A stretch of 64,000 nt of DNA from Saccharophagus degradans 2-40 (GTDB lineage Bacteria; Pseudomonadota; Gammaproteobacteria; Pseudomonadales; Cellvibrionaceae), in NCBI RefSeq assembly GCF_000013665.1, contig NC_007912.1, positions 4,649,684 to 4,713,683 of the forward strand, written 5' to 3'. This document shows, one piece after another, positions 35,769 to 43,758 of this stretch (its first letter is position 1; every line of letters starts with the position of its first letter). The translations under genes were made by a program, and so were the position numbers. The notes under the pieces were generated by a model. That model worked only from the letters and a program-made list of their open reading frames with translations. It did not search any database and was not told the DNA's origin.

Positions 35769-36578
35769 TTACATCACTTTCCCATATTTTTTACGGGCTG
35801 GGGCCGCCGCTTTTTTAGTGCCCGCCCAATAATCGGCCTCTCTAAACCACAGGTTAACCGCCCACTTTTCGCCTTCTTCTACCGGCAACCCACCGTGCAA
35901 ACTGTGCGGATGGCGATAGTTAGTACCGGGGTAACAATTATGGAATATAACCATGCGGCCTTTTTTAGCTTGCACTTCTAAATCTAGCTCAGGAAACCCT
36001 GTTCCCCCACCGGCGGGCACATCATTTAAATAAATTAAACACGTTACCAAGCGCTGGCCACCGCGCGCCATGCAGCGTTCGCCACGTTCGGTATTAAATT
36101 CCCAGGCATCAAAGTGAGATGAATATTCTTGGCTTACACCGTAATGGATAACCTGAAAAGACTCGGCATTTTGTAAACTAATACCTACTAGTTTACTTAT
36201 TCGTTTTGCCAACGCATGGGTAACTTTGTTGTGATCGTGCGCTACCCAGCAGTTACTGCCCGTGCGGCCGGCGCTTTCAATGCCTTCTTTGCCAGAGCTC
36301 ACCCTAGCGCGCTGCATTTTATCGCCAGCGGCTTTAATGATTTGAAACACTTCGGCTTGCGTTAAAAAATCTTCACAAATTGTAACCGAGGGGGTGTCGT
36401 TAACTTTAGTGCCCACGCCGTACTCTAGCGGGATGCTAAACGGCAACGCGTGGGCTTTAAGCGTTTCTTCTGATACCACCTCTACCGCTTTTTTGTTATC
36501 GCTAGCCGGTGCGGCGCTTTTATTACTACCTAATAAATTTTTAAACCCTGCGGCCAGTTTGCCAAAGCTGGAAGTCAT
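35769..36578 (-). CDS. Prolyl 4-hydroxylase-type 2-oxoglutarate/Fe(II) dioxygenase
   Basis: 269 residues. The C-terminal ~190 residues follow the P4H pattern: a CEDFLTQAEVFQII start, first iron ligands in SSHFDAW, a GGGTGFPELDLEVQAKKGRMVIFHNC block, and the distal His in HSLHGGLPVEEGEKWAVNLWF with the 2-oxoglutarate Lys. The N-terminal ~60 residues are low-complexity (KSAAPASDNKKAVE). It probably hydroxylates proline in a protein; the substrate is not evident. It diverges from the spondin-domain gene. Confidence 0.85.
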   Translation of the reverse strand: MTSSFGKLAAGFKNLLGSNKSAAPASDNKKAVEVVSEETLKAHALPFSIPLEYGVGTKVNDTPSVTICEDFLTQAEVFQIIKAAGDKMQRARVSSGKEGIESAGRTGSNCWVAHDHNKVTHALAKRISKLVGISLQNAESFQVIHYGVSQEYSSHFDAWEFNTERGERCMARGGQRLVTCLIYLNDVPAGGGTGFPELDLEVQAKKGRMVIFHNCYPGTNYRHPHSLHGGLPVEEGEKWAVNLWFREADYWAGTKKAAAPARKKYGKVM

Positions 36579-36786
36579 CCTCGTTCTCCGTGTTCACCTA
36601 ATACGTTGTTATTGTTGGGAATACTTACACAAATTACCCGTAAATACTTAACGACGCAATGATAGCTATCCCAGTGTAGCCCAACCGGCTCACGTTAAAT
36701 GTGATAAAAACGTTATAACTTTGTGATAGGCGCATGACTTCCTTTATGTACAGTGGCCCCACTAACCCAAACACAAGGAGAAGATT

Positions 36787-37488
36787 ATGCGTTTAACTCA
36801 TATTGCTGCAGGCCTATGTATCGCCGCAGGCGCCGTTCAAACCCAAGCTGCTACCATTAGCGTTGAGATTACCAATGCTACCCACAGTATTCACTTTACC
36901 CCCATTTTGGCCGTTGCCCATACCGAGGCGAACCATCTGTTTCGCTTAGGCGAGGAAGCTTCCGATGGCTTGCAAATGATGGCCGAGGGCGGCTCGCTCG
37001 ACGGCTTGCTAACCCTTGCAGACAGTATAGGTGCAGACACCGTAGCCAACCCGGCAGAAGGGTTATTGGCGCCAGGCGCAATGACCACAATTGCCAGCTG
37101 GGATACCGGCGATGCCGACCGCCTATCTATTGTGGCTATGCTGCTGCCTACAAATGACGGCTTTGTGGGGTTAGATTCATGGCAGATACCCAGCGAACCC
37201 GGCACCTACACCCTAACCCTTAATGGCTACGATGCTGGCACCGAAGCGAATGACGAACTGATAGTAGACGGTTCTGGCGCACCAGGCACCCCTGGCATCC
37301 CTGCTAACCCAAGCGGTAACAGCGGCACCATGGGCACAGGGGTAACTAGCGAAGAAAGCAACACCACGGTACATATTCACCGCGGCAATGTGGGCGACAC
37401 CATGGTAGAAGGTGGCGCTAGCGATTTAGACTCCCGCGTTCACCGCTGGTTAAACCCCGTAGCCAAAGTGACCATTACTGTTCACTAA
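36787..37488 (+). CDS. Secreted spondin-N domain protein
   Basis: 233 residues with a cleavable signal (LCIAAGAVQTQAA). The mature part reads ISVEITNATHSIHFTPILAV, then SIVAMLLPTNDGFVGLDSW and YDAGTEANDEL, the succession of bacterial spondin_N proteins. It may be anchored or adhesive in the envelope. An AAGGAG lies just before the ATG. The next gene, 15 bp downstream, encodes a second spondin-domain protein, so the pair forms an operon. Biological function in bacteria is unestablished. Confidence 0.8.
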   Translation: MRLTHIAAGLCIAAGAVQTQAATISVEITNATHSIHFTPILAVAHTEANHLFRLGEEASDGLQMMAEGGSLDGLLTLADSIGADTVANPAEGLLAPGAMTTIASWDTGDADRLSIVAMLLPTNDGFVGLDSWQIPSEPGTYTLTLNGYDAGTEANDELIVDGSGAPGTPGIPANPSGNSGTMGTGVTSEESNTTVHIHRGNVGDTMVEGGASDLDSRVHRWLNPVAKVTITVH

Positions 37489-37503
37489 TCAAGGAGGTTA
37501 ACT

Positions 37504-38238
37504 ATGCAATTCCCAGCACGAGCAAAACGCTCAACCCTTATCGCCATAGGTGGCTTAGCCCTTGGGCTAACAGCCTGCGGTGGCAGCGACAAGAAAACTA
37601 TGGACCCAGAAATGATGCCCGAGCCAGTAATGGCCAGCTACGAGGTTACCATCACCAACGTCACCCACGGCCAGCCTTTATCGCCACCCGCTTTGTTTTT
37701 GCACACTTCGGATGTTAAAAGCTGGATGACCGGCAGTAGCGCGTCACAAGGCTTAGAGGTTTTAGCCGAATCGGGTAGTACTGCAGAGCTATTAGCTGCA
37801 ACCAGCACAATTAACGCCGTTAGCGGGGATTCGGTAATCATACCCGGCGACCGTGCAACCTATACCCTTATGGCAGAGCTAGCTGCAGAGGGTGAAAACG
37901 ACATTGAACTCACCGTTGTAAGCATGCTGGTGAACACAAACGACGCGTTTACCGGTGTGCAAAATTGGCATGTGGGCGAAATGGAAGTAATGGATGAAAT
38001 GAAAGCGCTCGCCCCCGTATACGACGCCGGCACAGAAGCCAATGTAGAAACCCAAGCGACCATTCCCGGCCCTGCCGCGGGTGGCGAAGGCTACAACATG
38101 GAACGCATGGATACCGATAAGGTAAGCATGCACCCAGGCGTAGTAACCCAAGCAGACGGCTATGCCGAGTCCGCGCTTACACAAGCCCATAAGTTTGATA
38201 ATGGCGCCATGGTAGTAGTGGTTAAACGCGTACAATAA
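37504..38238 (+). CDS. Spondin-N domain lipoprotein
   Basis: 244 residues. The signal peptide ends in a lipobox (LGLTACGG), so it is a lipoprotein. ASYEVTITNVTHGQPLSPPALFLH, TVVSMLVNTNDAFTGVQNW and YDAGTEANVET repeat the spondin_N pattern of the upstream protein but with insertions, including a Met-rich stretch (MEVMDEMKA). AGGAGG precedes the start. A terminator follows, then a two-component system on the same strand. Confidence 0.8.
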   Translation: MQFPARAKRSTLIAIGGLALGLTACGGSDKKTMDPEMMPEPVMASYEVTITNVTHGQPLSPPALFLHTSDVKSWMTGSSASQGLEVLAESGSTAELLAATSTINAVSGDSVIIPGDRATYTLMAELAAEGENDIELTVVSMLVNTNDAFTGVQNWHVGEMEVMDEMKALAPVYDAGTEANVETQATIPGPAAGGEGYNMERMDTDKVSMHPGVVTQADGYAESALTQAHKFDNGAMVVVVKRVQ

Positions 38239-38251
38239 CGTTTAGTGCAAC

Positions 38252-38283
38252 AACTGCCCTGTGAATAGCGGGGCAGTTTATTA
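38252..38283 (+). terminator. Terminator after the spondin pair
   Basis: AACTGCCC (38252-38259) pairs with GGGCAGTT (38271-38278), followed by TATTATT. Moderate strength. Confidence 0.65.
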
Positions 38284-38392
38284 TTAGCCAAGCCTACAGA
38301 TTGCAGTTAACGGCTGCAGAAAAAGTCACTGGGCAAAACGTGATACATTATAGCTATTAAATAGCCATTAAAATTATTAGGCCCGCGAAACA

Positions 38393-39091
38393 ATGCAGAA
38401 GCGTATTTTGCTAATAGAAGATCACCAAGACATCAACGCATTAATTGCGATGAACTTGGAAGTATTAGATTACCACGTCACCCGCTGCAGCGACGGCGCG
38501 GAAGGCCTACACCTTGGCACCACTCAAACCTTCGATTTAATAATTTTAGATATTATGCTACCCAGCATGGATGGCCTACAGGTTTGCCAACATCTACGTG
38601 CCAAAAATATATTTACACCTATTCTTATGCTTACTGCTAAAAAATCCGAATCGGACCGCGTAGTAGGCTTAGAAACCGGTGCAGACGATTATCTTACCAA
38701 ACCTTTTAGCGTGCGCGAGCTACAAGCCCGCGTAAAAGCCCATTTGCGCCGCACCGATATGAGCCAAAAGGAAAGCACACCTCAAGCAGACGATGCGCTG
38801 CACTTTGGCGAGTTGTGTATAGATAAAACCAAACGCAGGTTAACCATTGGCGACAAAGAAATAACCCTTACCGCAAAGGAATTTGATTTATTGCTATATA
38901 TGGCCAGCCACCCGGGCCAAGTATTTAGCCGCGAAAAATTATTAGATGCCGTATGGGGTTATCAGCACAGCGGCTATGAGCACACGGTTAACTCTCACAT
39001 TAACCGTTTGCGCACCAAACTAGAAACCGATACATCCAACCCTAAATACGTATTAACAGTATGGGGAGTAGGCTACAAGTTTTATGATTAA
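38393..39091 (+). CDS. OmpR/PhoB-type response regulator
   Basis: 232 residues: receiver domain (LIEDHQDINA, phospho-Asp in LIILDIMLPSMDG, YLTKPFS) and a C-terminal winged helix (LTAKEFDLLLYMASHPGQVFSREKLLD and HTVNSHINRLRTKLE). It overlaps the kinase gene by 8 bp. It is in the same orientation as the two spondin-domain genes just upstream, which are possible targets. Confidence 0.92.
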   Translation: MQKRILLIEDHQDINALIAMNLEVLDYHVTRCSDGAEGLHLGTTQTFDLIILDIMLPSMDGLQVCQHLRAKNIFTPILMLTAKKSESDRVVGLETGADDYLTKPFSVRELQARVKAHLRRTDMSQKESTPQADDALHFGELCIDKTKRRLTIGDKEITLTAKEFDLLLYMASHPGQVFSREKLLDAVWGYQHSGYEHTVNSHINRLRTKLETDTSNPKYVLTVWGVGYKFYD

Positions 39092-40604
39092 ATCGTTTAT
39101 AAAAAAACTGTCTCAGTCATTATACAGCCGCTTAGCCTTTACGCTGTTTTGCAGCTTTACGTTGGTAAGCGTATTTTCTATCTCTTTATTTGTGCACACC
39201 TCGCATACTTACCAGCAAGAAATCACCCAGCGTATGCATAACGAGCTGGCCGCACATGTAACGAGCCACTACCTGCTATTTAAAAACGACAAACCCGACC
39301 TTGAAGCTGCCAAGCATACGTTTCACGATTTAATGATACTGGGACCGAATTTCGAGTTTTACGTGCTGGACAATAACGGCCACATACTCAGCTACTCCAC
39401 CGACCCACAAAAAATAAAACGTGAGTATGTTGATACCCGCCCCATTCAACACTATTTGGCGAACAACAACTTGCGCACACCCATTGTTGGCGACGACCCG
39501 CGCTCGACCAATAAAAAGAAGATATTTTCTGCTAGCCCAATAATGGTAGAGGGTAAACAAATGGGTTACCTCTACGTAATTTTAGGCAGCGAAATATACG
39601 ACAACCTCGCAAACGTTGTAGGCCAAAGCAAGATTATTCAATGGGGACTCGCTATTTTTATAGGCGGCCTATTGTTTAGTTTAATATGCACCCTGTGGTT
39701 AACGGGGGTAATTACCAAACCACTTACACGGCTACTACACCAAATAAACACCACCCGCGAACAAGGCTTTGCCCACAACTCGCAAAGCAGCGCCGAGGCG
39801 GCAGAAAACTTTAAAGAATGGAATACCAACAGCAATAACGAAATACACGCAGTAGGCGCAGCATTTAGAGATTTAATAAACAAACTCGAAGAGCAATACA
39901 ATACAGTCATAACCGTGGACGAACTGCGCAAGGAATTACTGTCCCACGTATCGCACGATTTACGCACGCCACTAGCCAGCCTACTAGGCTACTTAGAAAC
40001 CTGGGAGATGAATAAAGACACGCTCTCAACTGAGCAGACAGAGCTTTATATATCTACCGCCAAACGCAATGCCCAGAAAATATCTCGCCTTGTAGAGCAA
40101 TTATTTGAACTCGCCTATTTAGATGGCGGCAATGTACAAGTAAACAAAGAGAAAATAGTAATAGCGGAATTGGTACAAGATGTACTGCAAAAATTTTACA
40201 TAGCCGCACAAGAAAAAAATATATCCCTCGCGGTATCACCGCAGGATAGCCGCATAGAAGTAATGGGCGATATAGAGAAACTCGACCGCGTATTCAGCAA
40301 CCTAATCGAAAACGCCCTGCGCCACACACCCGATGGCGGCAGCATTATCGTGCGCCTACAACCCAAGGCACAATACGTATCTATTGAAGTAACAGATACG
40401 GGCATAGGCATCCCTAAATCTGATATTACCCGCATATTCGACCCCCACTTCAAAGCCGGCAACAGCATACGCGGCAACAGCGCCAACGGTGGCCTAGGCT
40501 TGGCCATTACTCGCCGACTGCTGGATTTGCATCAGGCAAAAATAAAAGTGGCAAGCGAAGAGAACAAGGGCACAACGTTTTGTTTTGAATTGCAGGCGGG
40601 GTGA
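39084..40604 (+). CDS. Membrane sensor histidine kinase
   Basis: 506 residues. Transmembrane helices at about 16-34 and 191-212 flank a ~155-residue periplasmic sensor with no recognised fold. A HAMP-like segment, a HisKA box (LLSHVSHDLRTPLASLLGYL, near residue 290) and an ATPase domain (NLIENALRHTPDGG, DTGIGIPKSD, GGLGLAITRRLLDLH) follow. It pairs with the overlapping upstream regulator. The signal is unknown. Confidence 0.92.
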   Translation: MIKSFIKKLSQSLYSRLAFTLFCSFTLVSVFSISLFVHTSHTYQQEITQRMHNELAAHVTSHYLLFKNDKPDLEAAKHTFHDLMILGPNFEFYVLDNNGHILSYSTDPQKIKREYVDTRPIQHYLANNNLRTPIVGDDPRSTNKKKIFSASPIMVEGKQMGYLYVILGSEIYDNLANVVGQSKIIQWGLAIFIGGLLFSLICTLWLTGVITKPLTRLLHQINTTREQGFAHNSQSSAEAAENFKEWNTNSNNEIHAVGAAFRDLINKLEEQYNTVITVDELRKELLSHVSHDLRTPLASLLGYLETWEMNKDTLSTEQTELYISTAKRNAQKISRLVEQLFELAYLDGGNVQVNKEKIVIAELVQDVLQKFYIAAQEKNISLAVSPQDSRIEVMGDIEKLDRVFSNLIENALRHTPDGGSIIVRLQPKAQYVSIEVTDTGIGIPKSDITRIFDPHFKAGNSIRGNSANGGLGLAITRRLLDLHQAKIKVASEENKGTTFCFELQAG

Positions 40605-40811
40605 CAACCGCGCCTAAATATTTAAAATTGGCAATAGCCCTCTCAAATAACCTCTACCTAATTAGTCTCTTCACCTAGAGAATGCTACTATCAGGCGACT
40701 GAATTTTTATTGTCTTGCCTGTCATAGTATTCATTCTTTATTCGCAAGATAATTTAATGCGACAAACGCGTTAATTGTTAAACTCACGCCAACAACTTAA
40801 ATTGTCGAATC

Positions 40812-41492
40812 ATGAAAAAACATTACAAATACCTGTTATTTTCACTCTCAACAATGCTGCTTTGTTTAACCTCATATTACATAGGGAAGAACAACGCCCT
40901 CAAACCTAACTCTGCAATCGCTTCAGCAAGCCCCCTTCCAACAAAAGAACAGGATATCGTCTGCGATACTGGAACAATAGCACAGGCCCCTACTAGCGCC
41001 TCTCGAGCAAAGAACAACAATTCCGCCATAGACGCACCTGATACGCCACCGCAGAACACAACAGAACAAGTTACCTCACAGGAAATTCAAACAGCAATAA
41101 CCAGCCAACAATCTATATCAACGTTTGCTCATTTTATTGACGAGACAGCTAAAAGCGGTATTTCCCCCATTGAAGCAGCAAATGAAAGATTTGAAAGCGA
41201 ACCGATTGATTACGACTGGGCAAAGCCAAGGGAGGATGAACTTTACGCCACATTTGAAAGGGTTGAATCTTTGCAATCGACATCTCCGCTCTCGGTAAGC
41301 TGCAAAACAAATAATTGTAAAGTTGTTCTACCTATTACTAATAGCGAAGAAGCAGAGAATATTACTTCTAATTTCACGCAAGCATTAGTGGACGAGGGAT
41401 TAGAAACATCCGTTACTTACTTTATAGATGAATCCACTGGCGAAGCTGTTTTTTATCTTGCAGATGAAATGGAATTAAAATTGTTTAAATAA
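40812..41492 (+). CDS. Membrane-anchored or exported protein of unknown function
   Basis: 226 residues. An N-terminal hydrophobic helix (YLLFSLSTMLLCLTSYYIG) follows a basic start; there is no clear cleavage site, so it may stay anchored. A Thr/Ser/Gln/Pro-rich linker (about 30-100) leads to an acidic C-terminal domain with two close Cys (SCKTNNCKVVLPI), which recalls short periplasmic domains seen in marine gammaproteobacteria. No family is assigned. It converges with a small secreted protein on a shared terminator. Confidence 0.6.
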   Translation: MKKHYKYLLFSLSTMLLCLTSYYIGKNNALKPNSAIASASPLPTKEQDIVCDTGTIAQAPTSASRAKNNNSAIDAPDTPPQNTTEQVTSQEIQTAITSQQSISTFAHFIDETAKSGISPIEAANERFESEPIDYDWAKPREDELYATFERVESLQSTSPLSVSCKTNNCKVVLPITNSEEAENITSNFTQALVDEGLETSVTYFIDESTGEAVFYLADEMELKLFK

Positions 41493-41499
41493 AACCACA

Positions 41500-41526
41500 A
41501 AAAGCCCCATACGCTGGGGCTTTTAA
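41500..41526. terminator. Bidirectional terminator
   Basis: AAAAGCCCC (41500-41508) pairs perfectly with GGGGCTTTT (41516-41524), with A/T runs on both sides, between convergent genes. Confidence 0.85.
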
Positions 41527-41535
41527 AGAAAAATA

Positions 41536-41877
41536 CTACTTTTTGTAAACACGCCAGTTATTACAGTCATTCCAAGAAGTTGTATAGGCACTGTTATTCA
41601 CTGTTACCCTATTACACCGATTCCCCTGACTTGAACTCCAGCTTTTTTCTACACCCACTTTAAGAGTCGGGTGTAACGGGCAATTCACGGTGAATTCGTC
41701 GTAATAATATATGTACCCTGGGCTGCCCCCACCAGTACCATAAGTTTTAGCCGCAGAACATTCGGCAGGGTAATTACCCTGTACGGGGTCATTCCACTCA
41801 AATATTTTTTCATAGGCATTAGCATTTGCCACACAACCTAGTGTTAACGCCATCGCTGATATTAGTTTGTATTTCAT
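41536..41877 (-). CDS. Small secreted cysteine-containing protein
   Basis: 113 residues. The signal peptide MKYKLISAMALTLGCVANANA is clear. The ~92-residue mature part has four cysteines (AECSA, VNCPL, NRCNR, NDCNN), likely two disulfides, and is rich in Tyr, Trp and Asn. It ends NWRVYKK. No family recognised. An RBS GAGAT lies before the ATG. Confidence 0.6.
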   Translation of the reverse strand: MKYKLISAMALTLGCVANANAYEKIFEWNDPVQGNYPAECSAAKTYGTGGGSPGYIYYYDEFTVNCPLHPTLKVGVEKSWSSSQGNRCNRVTVNNSAYTTSWNDCNNWRVYKK

Positions 41878-42160
41878 ATTATCTCCATTTCCTCGTTAGA
41901 TTATTTTTACTACCTTATATTCAAGTCAATACAAGCTATAAACTCCAACCGTACAAACTTCACTACGCATGTAGTGGCCCGATAGTAAATTTATAGAAAC
42001 CGAAAGCCAAATGAGTTGAACGCCAATATCAAAGTGAAAGATAAAAACTTTATTTCAAGTGTTATAATCGCCAAATTAACAAAAACAATGCCATTTACCG
42101 TGATAAATTTTGCAATTAGATAACACTTATTAATAAACCATAATAAAAGACATTAACTGC

Positions 42161-42769
42161 ATGTATATACCAAAGCATTTTAAGGAAGAAAACGACGATC
42201 TACTTTTCGAATTTATTCGCAAGCACCCGTTTGCCACTTTAATCACCACGCATACCCATGGCGCAGAAGCTAATCACTTGCCGCTTTACCTCACAACCAG
42301 TAACGCAGGTAACGCAATATTGCAAGGGCATATTGCCGCCGCTAACCCTATTTGGAAAACAGCAGACCAACAACAAGTACTGGTTATTTTTCAAGGGAGC
42401 AATGCCTATATAAGCCCAAACTGGTACCCAACAAAGGCTATTGACGGCAAGGCGGTGCCAACGTGGAATTATGAGGCCGTGCATATTCGAGGTGAAATTA
42501 CGTTTATTCACGACAGCGATTGGAAAATTCAACTGCTCAACGATTTAACCGCCGAGCACGAACAACACTTTAAGCAACCTTGGACAATTGCAGATGCACC
42601 CGAGGAATTTATACGAAAACTTCTACCTGCTATCGTAGGGTTTGAAATTACCCTTGACGATATTCAAGGCAAGTTTAAGTTAAGCCAAAATCAACCTGTA
42701 GAAAACAAACAGGGCATAGCTGCCAACCTAAGCAACCAAGGCGACCCTATGGCCGATTTAATCCGATAA
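42161..42769 (+). CDS. PaiB/FMN-binding negative transcriptional regulator family protein
   Basis: 202 residues. MYIPKHFKEENDDLLFEFIRKHPFATLIT, EANHLPL, GHIAAANPIWK, NAYISPNWY and VPTWNYEAVHIRG are the family blocks, and QPWTIADAPEEFIRKLLPAIVGFEI closes the split-barrel fold. Bacillus PaiB was described as a regulator, but the fold is a flavin-reductase-like split barrel, so heme/FMN binding or oxidoreductase activity is equally possible. An AlkD-like gene follows after 21 bp. Confidence 0.9.
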   Translation: MYIPKHFKEENDDLLFEFIRKHPFATLITTHTHGAEANHLPLYLTTSNAGNAILQGHIAAANPIWKTADQQQVLVIFQGSNAYISPNWYPTKAIDGKAVPTWNYEAVHIRGEITFIHDSDWKIQLLNDLTAEHEQHFKQPWTIADAPEEFIRKLLPAIVGFEITLDDIQGKFKLSQNQPVENKQGIAANLSNQGDPMADLIR

Positions 42770-42790
42770 CCTAAACCAGCGCTATATATT

Positions 42791-43537
42791 ATGACAACCA
42801 ACTATACCAAGTACGCAAACACGCTGAAGCAACATTTAATAGACTTAAGCACACCCGGTAAAGCCGAAGCGTCTCGCCGCTACTTCCCCCACGGTATTGT
42901 TTGTGTAGGCGCAAATGCTGCGGATATTAAATTTGTAGTAAAGCATTTTTTAGAAAGTTACCCAAAGCTTACGCCAGAGCAGTTATTAGCCATTACTGAA
43001 ACTGTGCTCGAACGCGCCGAATACAGTGAAGAAAAAATGGTGGCATATGGACTTATTAACAAGCAGGTTAAAAAGCACTACGACGACACCCTACTGCAGC
43101 GCTTTCGCTACTGGTTAGAAAACTACGCTAACAATTGGGCGCTAGTCGACGACCTGTGCATAAAAACCCTATTCAACTTCCTTATGGCGCGCCCCCACTT
43201 AATTGAACACACCAAAGACTGGGCCCACTCCGACGTCTCTTGGTGCAGACGCGCAAGTAATGTTGCATGGGTAAAATTCATCAAACGAAAAATAGGCAAA
43301 ACAGAGTACACGCTAGACAAAAAGCTTATATTCGAAAACTGCACGCTTTTGCTTAGCGACCAAGACGAGTTCGTACAAAAAAGCATAGGCTGGCTACTAA
43401 AAGTAACCACAGCAGAACACGAACAAGACGTTCTCGCCTTCATAGAAAAAAATGCCAAAAATATGCCCAGAGGCACAATTAGGTATGCACTTGAAAAAGT
43501 AGACCCAGAAGTTAGATTGAAAGTGCTTAGAGGATAG
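42791..43537 (+). CDS. AlkD-like HEAT-repeat DNA alkylation repair protein
   Basis: 248 residues composed of helical repeats. The block NWALVDDLCIKTLFNFLMARPHL followed by WCRRASNVAWV resembles the AlkC/AlkD glycosylase segment 'NWDlvD...W..s...w.rR.aiva', and VQKSIGWLLKV and PRGTIRYALEKV match the end of the family. It likely removes bulky cationic alkylated bases without base flipping. The first ~40 residues (GKAEASRRYFPHGIVCVGA) are less typical. The stop codon abuts a degenerate heptad repeat. Confidence 0.82.
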   Translation: MTTNYTKYANTLKQHLIDLSTPGKAEASRRYFPHGIVCVGANAADIKFVVKHFLESYPKLTPEQLLAITETVLERAEYSEEKMVAYGLINKQVKKHYDDTLLQRFRYWLENYANNWALVDDLCIKTLFNFLMARPHLIEHTKDWAHSDVSWCRRASNVAWVKFIKRKIGKTEYTLDKKLIFENCTLLLSDQDEFVQKSIGWLLKVTTAEHEQDVLAFIEKNAKNMPRGTIRYALEKVDPEVRLKVLRG

Positions 43538-43758
43538 CCGAGAGCTTAAAGTTTACGGCTCACAGTTAAGCCAACGGAATGGAACGCCCCAACGATAGGG
43601 TTCGACACACGCGCGAGTTTTACCACTCACAAAAAAACCGCTGACTTAACGCCAACGGCTTTTAAGATCGAACTCTGGTTTCAGTCAACACCCGGCAAAC
43701 AACCAGTCTCCTGACGCCAATCAGCTGTTAACTGCCCCCTGTAAAACTGTAAACTCTA
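43538..43758. repeat. Degenerate heptad repeat region between convergent stops
   Basis: Both stop codons open into heptad-like text: after 43537, GAGCTTAAAGTTTACGGCTC then ACAGTTAAG; and on the other strand after the stop at 43756, AGTTTACAGTTTTACAGG then CAGTTAACAGCTG. The middle (about 43575-43720) contains no gene. Confidence 0.6.
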
